64,000 nt of DNA from positions 124,001 through 188,000 of the forward strand of contig NZ_JARGNB010000006.1 in the NCBI RefSeq assembly GCF_030167915.1. The letters are read 5' to 3'. The notes under the pieces are model-generated. The model did no database searches. It was not told where the DNA came from and saw only the letters and a program-made list of their open reading frames with translations. The translations under genes and the position numbers were made by a program. The stretch comes from Aquabacterium humicola. GTDB taxonomy: Bacteria; Pseudomonadota; Gammaproteobacteria; Burkholderiales; Burkholderiaceae_C. Positions 52,407-59,967 of the stretch are shown here, in pieces. Each line of letters begins with the position of its first letter. The stretch's first letter is position 1.

Positions 52407-52964
52407 TCAAACTGCACCCGCCTGGTCCTGGCCCGCAATTGCGCGCACGGAATTCAGAACGTCCTGCGCCCACAGTGCGACGCGCCCTTGTCTAGGGTTG
52501 ACTGCGCCCTTTGATGCCACGACTGGTGGGTATGTGCTGTTCAGGCCGCTGTTTCCTGGGTGAGCTACCTTGACTACTCGCTTCCCGTACGGGCCAAGTT
52601 TCCCGGCGAGGAGTTGAGCCTTCCTTCCGCAGAGGACCACCAGATCGCAGCCATTCAGTTCCTCGATCACTCGTGCCACGTTCTGGGCCTCGACGACCTC
52701 AGCGTCTCGTGCTTCCGAGGAACTGTCGCCGAGCGATTTGGCGCGGGCCTTGGCGAATGCGTTTGTGATTCTGTACTCGTAGCGTCCTGTGGAAGGGAAG
52801 TTCGTCGGGTCTTCCGCATGCAGGAGATGCAACGCGGCGTCAAGGTTTGCTCCCGTGTCCCCAGAGACCGGCCGTCCGGCGGCAGCTTCTGCAGCGCCCG
52901 GTACGCTCAGGACGAAGGCCGTAGATTGCGTGCCATGACAGTAGTGAGGGGAGAAGGCAGGCAT
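52407..52964 (-). CDS. uracil-DNA-glycosylase-superfamily-like protein
   Basis: 185 residues. The N-terminal phrase FVLSVPGAAEAAAGRPVSGD resembles the UDG motif A (PG..E...GRP..G); VVLCGRKAQLL and KVAHPGNSGLNSTY resemble the central strand and motif B (HPS..LN). The UDG catalytic Asp is not evident, so activity on uracil is doubtful. It is followed by the mobile-element repeats and lies 10 bp downstream of the NYN gene, probably one operon. Confidence 0.6.
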   Translation of the reverse strand: MPAFSPHYCHGTQSTAFVLSVPGAAEAAAGRPVSGDTGANLDAALHLLHAEDPTNFPSTGRYEYRITNAFAKARAKSLGDSSSEARDAEVVEAQNVARVIEELNGCDLVVLCGRKAQLLAGKLGPYGKRVVKVAHPGNSGLNSTYPPVVASKGAVNPRQGRVALWAQDVLNSVRAIAGQDQAGAV

Positions 52965-52974
52965 CTGGTGCGGC

Positions 52975-53685
52975 CTAACGCAGTTTCACCGACAGGTGCA
53001 CGAACCCAGAGGCGTCCGTCGTCTCCTTGACCTCCAGGTAAACCTGCTTGCGCACGAGTTCGCTCAGCTTGGTGAAGCCGTAGTTCCGAGGATCGAAGGA
53101 GGTGTTGTTCTTATTGATGAAAGATCCGACCGCAGACAGCGGGGCCCAACCACTGTCTCGCAACGTCTCCCGGACAGCGTGCATCAGCAATGCCTTCAGA
53201 TCCGGCATCCCCGCCACTTGCACCGGAGGAGCAGCGTCCGAGGGCCTGTGAAGAACTTCGAAGAAGATGAACTTGTCGCACGCGGCGATGAAGGGCTCAG
53301 GCGTCTTGCGTTCACCCAGCCCGTAGACGATCTTGCCTGCTTCGCGCATCCGCGTGGCGAGGCGAGTCAAGTCACTGTCGCTCGAAACCAGGCAGAAGCC
53401 GTCGACGTTGCCGGCGTACAGCAAGTCCATGGCGTCGATGATGAAGGCCGAGTCGGTGGAGTTCTTGCCCTTGGTGTAGGCGAACTGCTGCATCGGCTGG
53501 ATCGCGTGGCGATGCAGGTGCTCCTTCCAGCCCACAAGGTTCTGCGTGGTCCAGTCGCCGTAGGCACGTTTGATCGTGGCCGTGCCGTACTTCGCGACCT
53601 CTTCAAGCAGCTCCTTGACGACAGATGCCGTGGCGTTGTCAGCGTCGATCAGTACCGCCAGGCGCGCGGTCTCCGTTGCAGCCAT
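52975..53685 (-). CDS. NYN-domain ribonuclease with OST-HTH/LOTUS domain
   Basis: 236 residues. The N-terminal NYN (PIN-like) nuclease has its acidic residues in place: AVLIDADNA, STDSAFIIDAMDLLY and VSSDSDLTRLATRMREAG. The C-terminal domain (SAVGSFINKNNTSFDPRNYG, FTKLSELVRKQ) is an OST-HTH/LOTUS RNA-binding fold. This LabA/MARF1-type layout predicts an RNase. It is on the opposite strand to the broken restriction gene, across 269 bp. Confidence 0.88.
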   Translation of the reverse strand: MAATETARLAVLIDADNATASVVKELLEEVAKYGTATIKRAYGDWTTQNLVGWKEHLHRHAIQPMQQFAYTKGKNSTDSAFIIDAMDLLYAGNVDGFCLVSSDSDLTRLATRMREAGKIVYGLGERKTPEPFIAACDKFIFFEVLHRPSDAAPPVQVAGMPDLKALLMHAVRETLRDSGWAPLSAVGSFINKNNTSFDPRNYGFTKLSELVRKQVYLEVKETTDASGFVHLSVKLR

Positions 53686-53815
53686 GTCGTGAGCTTCCTC
53701 CCGTCGTGGCCCACGTTACGCCGGACCGGTGCCTTCCGTCAAACCGGCCGAGCTGATCGAGAGGGAAGCCGGCAGGCCGTCGACCGCCTCTCTCGCGGCG
53801 CCCGGCAGGGCCGTG

Positions 53816-53830
53816 GTCGGACTGTCCGAC
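53816..53830. repeat. 15-bp palindrome in divergent intergenic region
   Basis: GTCGGAC-T-GTCCGAC, a perfect 7-1-7 palindrome, lies between the NYN gene and the truncated restriction gene. It could be an operator for a dimeric regulator. Nothing else was seen in 53686-53954. Confidence 0.45.
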
Positions 53831-53954
53831 TCGCAGGCTCGAGACGCGACCGACTGCATGGATGACTTCTTGGTGATTGCAGGATAGGCTGCCCGCCAGC
53901 AATTGGCTGCCACGCAGCCTGGTACAAGAGCGACCAGAGGGAGGCGACGCCGCG

Positions 53955-54053
53955 ATGGCAAGACGGAAGAAGTCCAGTCCTATCGAGGACCTCGTCGAAC
54001 TGGTCGCCATGCTGCCGTGGTGGGCTGGTGTCGTCCTCGCTCTGCTGAGCTAG
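53955..54053 (+). pseudogene. N-terminal remnant of a membrane restriction-endonuclease-like gene
   Basis: A 32-residue frame: MARRKKSSPIEDLVELVAML then PWWAGVVLALLS and stop. This is recognisable as the first part of a widespread Mrr-type restriction endonuclease-like protein with an N-terminal membrane helix, normally far longer. A good Shine-Dalgarno (GAGGCGAC) precedes it. It is cut off at the point where the integrase remnant on the other strand also ends. Confidence 0.7.
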
Positions 54054-54262
54054 ATGCCGATGGGCTCGCGGGATGTCTTGCCCTCGAGCGAGTAGCGCCA
54101 GTAGAACTGCACCGCCTTGCCGGACAGCATGCGCACCTGCAGCGAGCCGCCATGCGGCAGCTGCTCCACCGTCACGAAGGTTCCGGGGGGTGCGTACTTC
54201 AGCAGCGAGGGGATGCCGCCCGGCTTGTTCGAGCTCATGTCGGTTGCTATCGTTCGACCCAC
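54050..54262 (-). pseudogene. N-terminal remnant of a tyrosine integrase
   Basis: A 70-residue frame with the arm-type DNA-binding domain of DUF4102 phage integrases (LPHGGSLQVRMLSGKAVQFY, then WRYSLEGKTSREPIGI). It stops abruptly; the core-binding and catalytic domains are absent. Its end overlaps the end of the restriction-gene remnant by 4 bp, marking a deletion or recombination junction. Confidence 0.75.
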
Positions 54263-54344
54263 GAGAGGGCGTCCCGGTGGTCATCAACGCACTGCGCTTT
54301 CTGGCGTACAAGTCGGCCGTGGCCACAGCAGCGGACGCCGGTTC

Positions 54345-54818
54345 ATGAAGCGACCTCACCTCGACCCGCCGCCCACGACAGCCAGCGCCGAGCGCTCGGC
54401 GAAGCACGCGACCTGGACGCTGTTGTTTCTCGCGTGGTCGATTGCCTTGTCCGCGACCGCCGGTGCGCTGTTCCTGGGCGAGGTGATGGGCATGACGCCG
54501 TGCGTGTTGTGCTGGTACCAGCGCATCGCGATGTTCCCGCTGGTGATGATCCTCGGCGTCGGCCTGCTGGAGCCCGATGCTCGCGCCATTCGATACGCGT
54601 GGCCGCTTGCGTGGGTCGGCTGGATCCTCGCGGCCTACCACTGCCTCGTCTTCTGGGGCGTCGTGTCTGAAGCCCTGGTGCCGTGCGGCAAGGGCACGTC
54701 GTGTGCAGACGTCGACGTGCAGGTGGCCGGCGTGGTCCCGATCCCGTTGGTATCGCTGGGCGCCTTCACGGCCATCCTGGCCCTGTTGTGGGTTGCACGA
54801 AGAAGGGAGACATCGTGA
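54345..54818 (+). CDS. dsbB: disulfide bond formation protein DsbB
   Basis: 157 residues with four membrane segments. The first periplasmic cysteine pair is CVLCWYQR and the second pair is CGKGTSC, as in the BdbC/DsbB family that re-oxidises DsbA using quinones. The ATG at 54345 gives the family N terminus with a basic start. Its stop overlaps the GTG of the DsbA-like gene (GTGA), so the pair is co-translated. Confidence 0.88.
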   Translation: MKRPHLDPPPTTASAERSAKHATWTLLFLAWSIALSATAGALFLGEVMGMTPCVLCWYQRIAMFPLVMILGVGLLEPDARAIRYAWPLAWVGWILAAYHCLVFWGVVSEALVPCGKGTSCADVDVQVAGVVPIPLVSLGAFTAILALLWVARRRETS

Positions 54819-55912
54819 ACTGGAAGCTGCTGGTCGCCTCGACGCTGGCTGTGGTCGTGGTGGCCTTCGTCGCCGCCGTCGTGATCTATCGGGGTCGCGC
54901 CGACCAGGTGGCGGCGACGGTCGTGCAGAACAACAACCAGGCGCTGGTCAGGGCACATTCGCCGGTCTACGGCAATCCCGCCGCGCAGGTCACCATCGTC
55001 GAGTTCTTCGATCCCGCCTGCGAGACCTGTCGTGCGTTCTATCCGCTCGTCAAGCGCATCGTCAACGCGAGCTTCGGCCAGGTGCGGCTGGTGATGCGAT
55101 ATGCGCCGCTGCACCAGGGCTCGGACACGGCCGTCAAGATCCTGGAAGCGGCCCGGGAGCAGGGCAAGTACTGGGAGGCGCTCGAACGGACGCTCGGCGA
55201 GCAGCCCCGGTGGGCCTCGCACCACAAGCCTGAGCCCGAGCTGATCTGGAGCCTGATCTCCGATCTCGGCATCGACATGGCAAAGGCGCGGGCCGATGCA
55301 GCCGGCCCGGCCATCGCCCAGCGGCTGAGCCAGGACGTCGCCGACATGCAGGCCTTGAAGGTCGACAAGACGCCTGGCTTCTTCGTCAACGGCACGCCGC
55401 TGCGCGACTTCGGGCACGAGCAGTTGAAGGCCCTGGTCGAGCAGGAGACCCGGAAGTCAAGGCGCCGTAGGTCCGCTGCAGGGGCGCGGTGGGTTCCCGC
55501 TCGGCGCCGGCGGCCGCCTTGCGCCCGCTTCGCGCGCCGCGGCGGTTCCAAAGTGACGCGGGCGCTGCCACCGGTGGTGGAAGCGCCCGCGGGTCTGGTC
55601 GAGACCTGGCTACATCACGTAGAGAGGTCCCTCTCGGACCAAGAGAATGAAGACATATCACCTCCTTTCGCTGTTGCCGGGAGGACTGAAGCGTACTCCT
55701 TCTCGGAATCCCCGGTGGCCGAGCGGGGTCGTTCCAGTCGGATATTCGGGCCGTCCTTCACGCCGCGCTGCGCAGCGCCGCCAGATCCAGCACCTCGATC
55801 GCCGCGCGGCTGCGCCGGATCGCCCCGGTCGCTTCCAGTTCCTTCAGCGCCTGGTTCACGGTCTGCCGCGACAGCGCCAGCATCTGCGCGAGCTGTTCCT
55901 GCGAGACCTTGA
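54815..55912 (+). CDS. DsbA-family thioredoxin-like protein with anomalous C-terminal run-on
   Basis: From GTG 54815: membrane anchor (LLVASTLAVVVVAFVAAVVI), then a thioredoxin fold with active site FFDPACETCRAFYP and cis-Pro KTPGFFVNGTPL. About 220 residues resemble DsbA/DsbG-like oxidases. The frame then continues for another about 145 residues of low-complexity Arg/Pro/Ala sequence that is antisense to the crp-like gene. A shift by one base near 55455 would end the protein at TAG 55468-55470. I suspect a frameshift, and the functional product is probably the first about 215 residues. Confidence 0.78.
   Translation: MNWKLLVASTLAVVVVAFVAAVVIYRGRADQVAATVVQNNNQALVRAHSPVYGNPAAQVTIVEFFDPACETCRAFYPLVKRIVNASFGQVRLVMRYAPLHQGSDTAVKILEAAREQGKYWEALERTLGEQPRWASHHKPEPELIWSLISDLGIDMAKARADAAGPAIAQRLSQDVADMQALKVDKTPGFFVNGTPLRDFGHEQLKALVEQETRKSRRRRSAAGARWVPARRRRPPCARFARRGGSKVTRALPPVVEAPAGLVETWLHHVERSLSDQENEDISPPFAVAGRTEAYSFSESPVAERGRSSRIFGPSFTPRCAAPPDPAPRSPRGCAGSPRSLPVPSAPGSRSAATAPASARAVPARP
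55615..55656 (-). CDS. tiny leader-like ORF with perfect Shine-Dalgarno
   Basis: AAAGGAGGTGAT immediately precedes ATG 55656, an extended complement to the 16S rRNA 3' end. The frame encodes 13 residues, MSSFSWSERDLST, then stops; a small GGTCC/GGACC hairpin overlaps it. No gene follows on this strand nearby, so a leader peptide is not obviously useful. Spurious or relic origin is possible. Confidence 0.35.
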   Translation of the reverse strand: MSSFSWSERDLST

Positions 55913-56447
55913 GCACGCGCGCGCCGCCGCGGTCGAGCGCGCCGTGGCCGGTGGCCATCAGCGCCAGGCGGCCGGCGACGCGCGGGGTCGGCGGCAGCAG
56001 CACCAGGCCTTCCATCGCGACGAATGACACGCGCAGTTTGTGTGTCAGCAACCGGCCGAAGTGGCGCCAGTGCGCGGGCTGCTGCGACAGCAGCTCGTCG
56101 AGCGCGAACTGCGGCACGTGCCGCAGCGTGGCGTCGGTCTGCGCCCAGGCGTCATGCGTGCGCGGCTCGTTGTCGAAGAGCGCGATCTCGCCGAACCACT
56201 GCGGCGCTTCGCAGATCGCGAGGATCGCTTCCTGCCCGGTTTCAGTGATGCCGGTGAAGCGCATCTGCCCGGCCGTGATGCCGTAGAGGCCGTCCGGTTG
56301 GTCGCCGCGGGCGAACAGGCGCTGGCCGGCGCGCAGCGCGACGGGCCGGGCCGTGCCCAGCAGCCATTGCCGCAGCGATGCCGGCAGCGACTGCAGCCAC
56401 GGATCGGGAGCGGCTTCGCAGACATCAAGTCCGGCACCCGGGTTCAT
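55758..56447 (-). CDS. Crp/Fnr-family transcriptional regulator
   Basis: 229 residues: N-terminal cyclic-nucleotide-binding-like barrel (LFARGDQPDGLYGITAGQMR, FGEIALFDNEPRTHD) and a C-terminal winged helix (VSQEQLAQMLALSRQTVNQA, LKELEATGAIRRSR). There is no cysteine cluster like that of FNR, so a Crp-type sensor is more likely. The ATG at 56447 gives normal length. It is divergent from the FAD dehydrogenase operon across about 140 bp and is a candidate regulator of it. Confidence 0.88.
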   Translation of the reverse strand: MNPGAGLDVCEAAPDPWLQSLPASLRQWLLGTARPVALRAGQRLFARGDQPDGLYGITAGQMRFTGITETGQEAILAICEAPQWFGEIALFDNEPRTHDAWAQTDATLRHVPQFALDELLSQQPAHWRHFGRLLTHKLRVSFVAMEGLVLLPPTPRVAGRLALMATGHGALDRGGARVLKVSQEQLAQMLALSRQTVNQALKELEATGAIRRSRAAIEVLDLAALRSAA

Positions 56448-56589
56448 GCGGGGGCCTTGTGTCGAAGCCCCGACAGACGGCCGGCCGGGCCGTCGGCAAG
56501 ATGCGGTGGCACTGCAAAGCACATGACGCGAGACGCTGCGTGGGATCGCTGATCGTAGCGGCCGCAGCGGCCGGCTCGCCCACAACGCC

Positions 56590-58209
56590 ATGCCTGTTCC
56601 GTCCTCCCCTTCGTCCGATGTCGTGGTCGCCGGCGGCGGCCTCGCGGGCATCGTCACCGCGCTGGAAGCGCTGCGCGCCGGCCTGCGCGTCACGCTGATC
56701 GACCGCGACAGCCCCGAGCGCCTCGGCGGCCTCGCGTTGTGGGCCTTCGGTGGCATGGCGCTGGTGGGCACGCCGCTGCAGGCGCGCATGAAGATTCCCG
56801 ACACCCCGGAGATTGCGCTGCGCGACTGGCTGCGCTTCGGCGAGCTCGATGCCGACGACGTGCACGCGATGCAATGGGCACGGCACTACGTCGAACAGTC
56901 GCGCGGCGGCGTGCACGACTGGCTGGTCGGCGAGGGCCTGTCGTTCATGCCCGCGGTGAACTGGGTCGAGCGCGGACTGCATGGCGAGGGCAACAGCCTG
57001 CCGCGCTATCACATTGTCTGGGGCACGGCGCGCGAGCTGGTGCGCCGCCTGGTCGCCGCGATGCGCCGCGCGGGCAGCGGCGGGCGGCTGACCGTGCTGC
57101 ACCGCTGCCGCGTCTCGGCGGTGGAGCGCGCGGGCGGACGCATCGCCGGCGTGCAGGTGTGCGATGACACCACCGGCGCGACGGCGCTGGTGCGCGCGCC
57201 GGTGGTGGTGCTGGCGATGGGCGGGCTCAACGGCAGCCATGCGCAGGCGCGCGCGAACTGGCCGGCGGCACGGGCGCGGCCGGCGACGATGCTCAACGGC
57301 GCGCACCCGTATGCCGATGGCCTCCTGCACGAACATGTGCGCGACACGTTCGGCGGCCGCATCGTGCGCGCCGGCGAGATGTGGAACTACGCCGCCGGCA
57401 TCCCGCATCCCTATCCGCACTTCGACGGTCATGGCCTGTCGCTGATCCCGTGCAAGTCGGCGCTGTGGCTGGACCACCGCGGCCGGCGCATCGGCCCCGA
57501 GCCGCTGGTCACCGGCTTCGACACCCACTGGCTGTGCCAGCGCGTCGCGCAGCAGGAGAAGCCCTGGACCTGGCACCTGCTGAACTGGCGCATCGCCACG
57601 AAGGAACTCGCGCTGTCCGGCGCCGAGCACAACCCGCGCATCCGCGACCGGCAGTTCCCGCTGTTCGTCAAGGAGACGCTGCTCGGCAACCACCGCCTGG
57701 TGCGGCAGATGGCGCGCCAGAGCCCGCAGTTCCTGGTCGACGATAGCCTGAGCGGCCTGGCCGCGAAGATGAATGCGCTGACCTGCTCGCACGACATCGA
57801 TCTGACCGTGCTGCAGGCCACCGCCGATGCCTTCGATGCCAACTTCGCCGGCGGCCGTCGGCTGCACAACGACGACCAGATCCGCCGCATCCTGCATGCG
57901 CGCCAGTGGGGCCCGGACCGCTTGCGCACCTGCGCGCCGGCGCCGCTGCAGCAGCGCTGGGCGGGGCCCTTCATCGCGATCCAGGTGCAGCTGATCACCC
58001 GCAAGAGTCTGGGCGGGCTGCGCACCGACCTGCAAAGCCGCGTGCTCGATGCCGATCAACGGCCGATCGATGGCCTCTACGCCGTCGGCGAGGCCGCGGG
58101 CTTCGGCGGCGGCGGTGCCTGCGGCCGGCGCTCGCTCGAAGGCACCTTCCTGCCCGGCTGCATCCTCACCGCGCGCGCGGCGGCGCGGTCGATCGCCGCC
58201 GGACGCTGA
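56590..58209 (+). CDS. FAD-binding dehydrogenase (fumarate reductase/ketosteroid dehydrogenase type)
   Basis: 539 residues. N-terminal FAD motif DVVVAGGGLAGIVTALEAL, RLGGLALWAFGGMALVGTP, a second nucleotide-binding strand VVLAMGGLNGSHAQ, and the C-terminal FAD motif GLYAVGEAAGFGGGGACGRR with SLEGTFLPGCILTAR. Such enzymes introduce or reduce C=C bonds in steroids or organic acids; the substrate is unknown. It begins a plus-strand run with the ThDP enzyme 24 bp downstream. Confidence 0.88.
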   Translation: MPVPSSPSSDVVVAGGGLAGIVTALEALRAGLRVTLIDRDSPERLGGLALWAFGGMALVGTPLQARMKIPDTPEIALRDWLRFGELDADDVHAMQWARHYVEQSRGGVHDWLVGEGLSFMPAVNWVERGLHGEGNSLPRYHIVWGTARELVRRLVAAMRRAGSGGRLTVLHRCRVSAVERAGGRIAGVQVCDDTTGATALVRAPVVVLAMGGLNGSHAQARANWPAARARPATMLNGAHPYADGLLHEHVRDTFGGRIVRAGEMWNYAAGIPHPYPHFDGHGLSLIPCKSALWLDHRGRRIGPEPLVTGFDTHWLCQRVAQQEKPWTWHLLNWRIATKELALSGAEHNPRIRDRQFPLFVKETLLGNHRLVRQMARQSPQFLVDDSLSGLAAKMNALTCSHDIDLTVLQATADAFDANFAGGRRLHNDDQIRRILHARQWGPDRLRTCAPAPLQQRWAGPFIAIQVQLITRKSLGGLRTDLQSRVLDADQRPIDGLYAVGEAAGFGGGGACGRRSLEGTFLPGCILTARAAARSIAAGR

Positions 58210-58233
58210 AGACGAACACCCAGGAGACATGCG

Positions 58234-59913
58234 ATGCCCGACCGACCGGCCCCCCCGACGAATGGCGCGCAGGCGCTGATGAAGACGCTGGTGGAGGCCG
58301 GCATCGAGGTCTGCTTCACCAACCCCGGCACCAGCGAGATGCATTTCGTCGCCGCGCTCGACAAGGAGCCGAAGATGCGCGCGGTGCTCACGCTGTTCGA
58401 AGGCGTGGCCACCGGCGCGGCCGATGGGTATGCCCGCATGGCCGACAAGCCGGCGGCCACGCTGCTGCACCTGGGCTGCGGGCTGGGCAACGGCCTGGCC
58501 AACCTGCACAACGCGCGCAAGGGCAAGGTGCCCGTCGTCAACATCGTCGGCGACCACGCCACCTTCCACGTGCCGCTGGACGCGCAGCTGCAGTCGGACA
58601 TCGAGACCGTCGCGCGCAATGTCTCGCCCGGCTTCGTGCGCACGTCGCGCAGCACCGCCGAGCTGTGCCGCGACGCGGCCGACGCGGTCGCCGCCGCGCG
58701 TGGCCTGCCGGGCAGCGTGGCCACGCTGATCCTGCCGGCCGACGTGTCCTGGGGCGCGGGCGGCCAACCCTGCGCGGTGGCGCCCGTCACCGCGGCCCCG
58801 GTGGCCGACGACACGGCCGTCGCGGCCGTGGCCACCGCCATCCGCTCCGGCGGCAAGGTGGCGCTGCTGCTGGGCGGACGCTCACTTCGAGAGTCATCCC
58901 TGATCGCCGCCGCCCGCATCGCCGCGCACAGCGGCGTGGTGCTGCTGGCCGAAGTCTTCCCGACGCGGCTGACCCGCGGCGCCGGCTTGCCGGCGGTCGA
59001 GCGCATCGCCTACCTCGCCGAGATGGCCGGGGTGCAGCTGGCCGACCTCCAGCACCTCGTGCTCGTCGATGCCAAGGCGCCGGTGTCCTTCTTCGCCTAT
59101 CCCGGCAAGCGCAGCCAGCTGGTGCCCGAGGGCTGCACCGTGCACACGCTGGCCACGCCGGCGCAGGATGCCGGCGCCAGCCTGCAGAAGCTGGCCGACG
59201 CGCTGGGTGCCGGGCATGCCGAGCCGCGGCTGCAGCCCGCGCTGCGCCCGGGCCGGCCGCGCGGCCGGCTCAGCGCGGCGAAGGTCTGCAAGGCCGTCGG
59301 CCACCTGCTGCCCGAGAACGCGATCCTGGTCGACGAGGCGATCACCTCCGGCCTGATGCTGTCGGTGATGACCGCCGGGGCGCCGCGCCACGACCTGATC
59401 ACGCTGACCGGCGGCGCGATCGGGCAGGGCCTGCCGAACGCCATCGGCGCGGCCATCGCCTGCCCGGACCGGCCGGTGCTCGCGCTGGTGGGCGACGGCA
59501 CCGCGATGTACACGATCCAGGCGCTGTGGACGATGGCGCGCGAACGGCTGCCTGTCATCTGCATCGTCTTCAACAACGCGTCGTACTCGGTGCTCAACGT
59601 CGAGCTCGAGCGCGTGGGCGCCGACGAGGTGGGCCCGAAGGCACGTTCGCAGCTCGACCTGCGCGGGCCGGTGCTGAACTTTGCGCAGCTCGCGCAGGGC
59701 ATGGGCGTGCATGCGGTGCGCACCGATTCGGCGGACGAGTTCAGCGCGGCGCTCGAGTACGCGCTGGCCCAGCCCGGTCCGCACCTGATCGAAGCCGTGG
59801 TGCCCGAAGCGCTGTCCGGCGCCAAGCGCAGGCTGCTGCCGTGGCTGCTGCGCTCGATGCCGCGCCTGCCGCAGCCGGTGGCACGGGCGCTGAAGCGCAA
59901 AATCGCGCCCTGA
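58234..59913 (+). CDS. thiamine-diphosphate enzyme, acetolactate synthase large-subunit-like
   Basis: 559 residues. ThDP-binding Glu region ALTLFEGVATGAADGYARM, GCGLGNGLANLHNARKGKVP, and the C-terminal ThDP motif beginning GDGTAMYTIQALWTMARERL with the Mg-binding NNASYSVLNVE. It resembles the stand-alone large-subunit-like or benzoylformate-decarboxylase-like branch; no regulatory small subunit follows. Substrate not determined. Together with the FAD dehydrogenase it suggests a small catabolic operon. Shine-Dalgarno CAGGAGAC. Confidence 0.87.
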   Translation: MPDRPAPPTNGAQALMKTLVEAGIEVCFTNPGTSEMHFVAALDKEPKMRAVLTLFEGVATGAADGYARMADKPAATLLHLGCGLGNGLANLHNARKGKVPVVNIVGDHATFHVPLDAQLQSDIETVARNVSPGFVRTSRSTAELCRDAADAVAAARGLPGSVATLILPADVSWGAGGQPCAVAPVTAAPVADDTAVAAVATAIRSGGKVALLLGGRSLRESSLIAAARIAAHSGVVLLAEVFPTRLTRGAGLPAVERIAYLAEMAGVQLADLQHLVLVDAKAPVSFFAYPGKRSQLVPEGCTVHTLATPAQDAGASLQKLADALGAGHAEPRLQPALRPGRPRGRLSAAKVCKAVGHLLPENAILVDEAITSGLMLSVMTAGAPRHDLITLTGGAIGQGLPNAIGAAIACPDRPVLALVGDGTAMYTIQALWTMARERLPVICIVFNNASYSVLNVELERVGADEVGPKARSQLDLRGPVLNFAQLAQGMGVHAVRTDSADEFSAALEYALAQPGPHLIEAVVPEALSGAKRRLLPWLLRSMPRLPQPVARALKRKIAP

Positions 59914-59967
59914 GCATTCGACGGCGGCCCGCCTCGGGTCGCTGCGCTCGCCGAGGGATCCCAGGCG

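Noticed and set aside
52126-52563. Several 60-145 codon frames in the region after the relaxase
   Set aside because: They overlap each other on both strands, span large inverted repeats, and show no family similarity.
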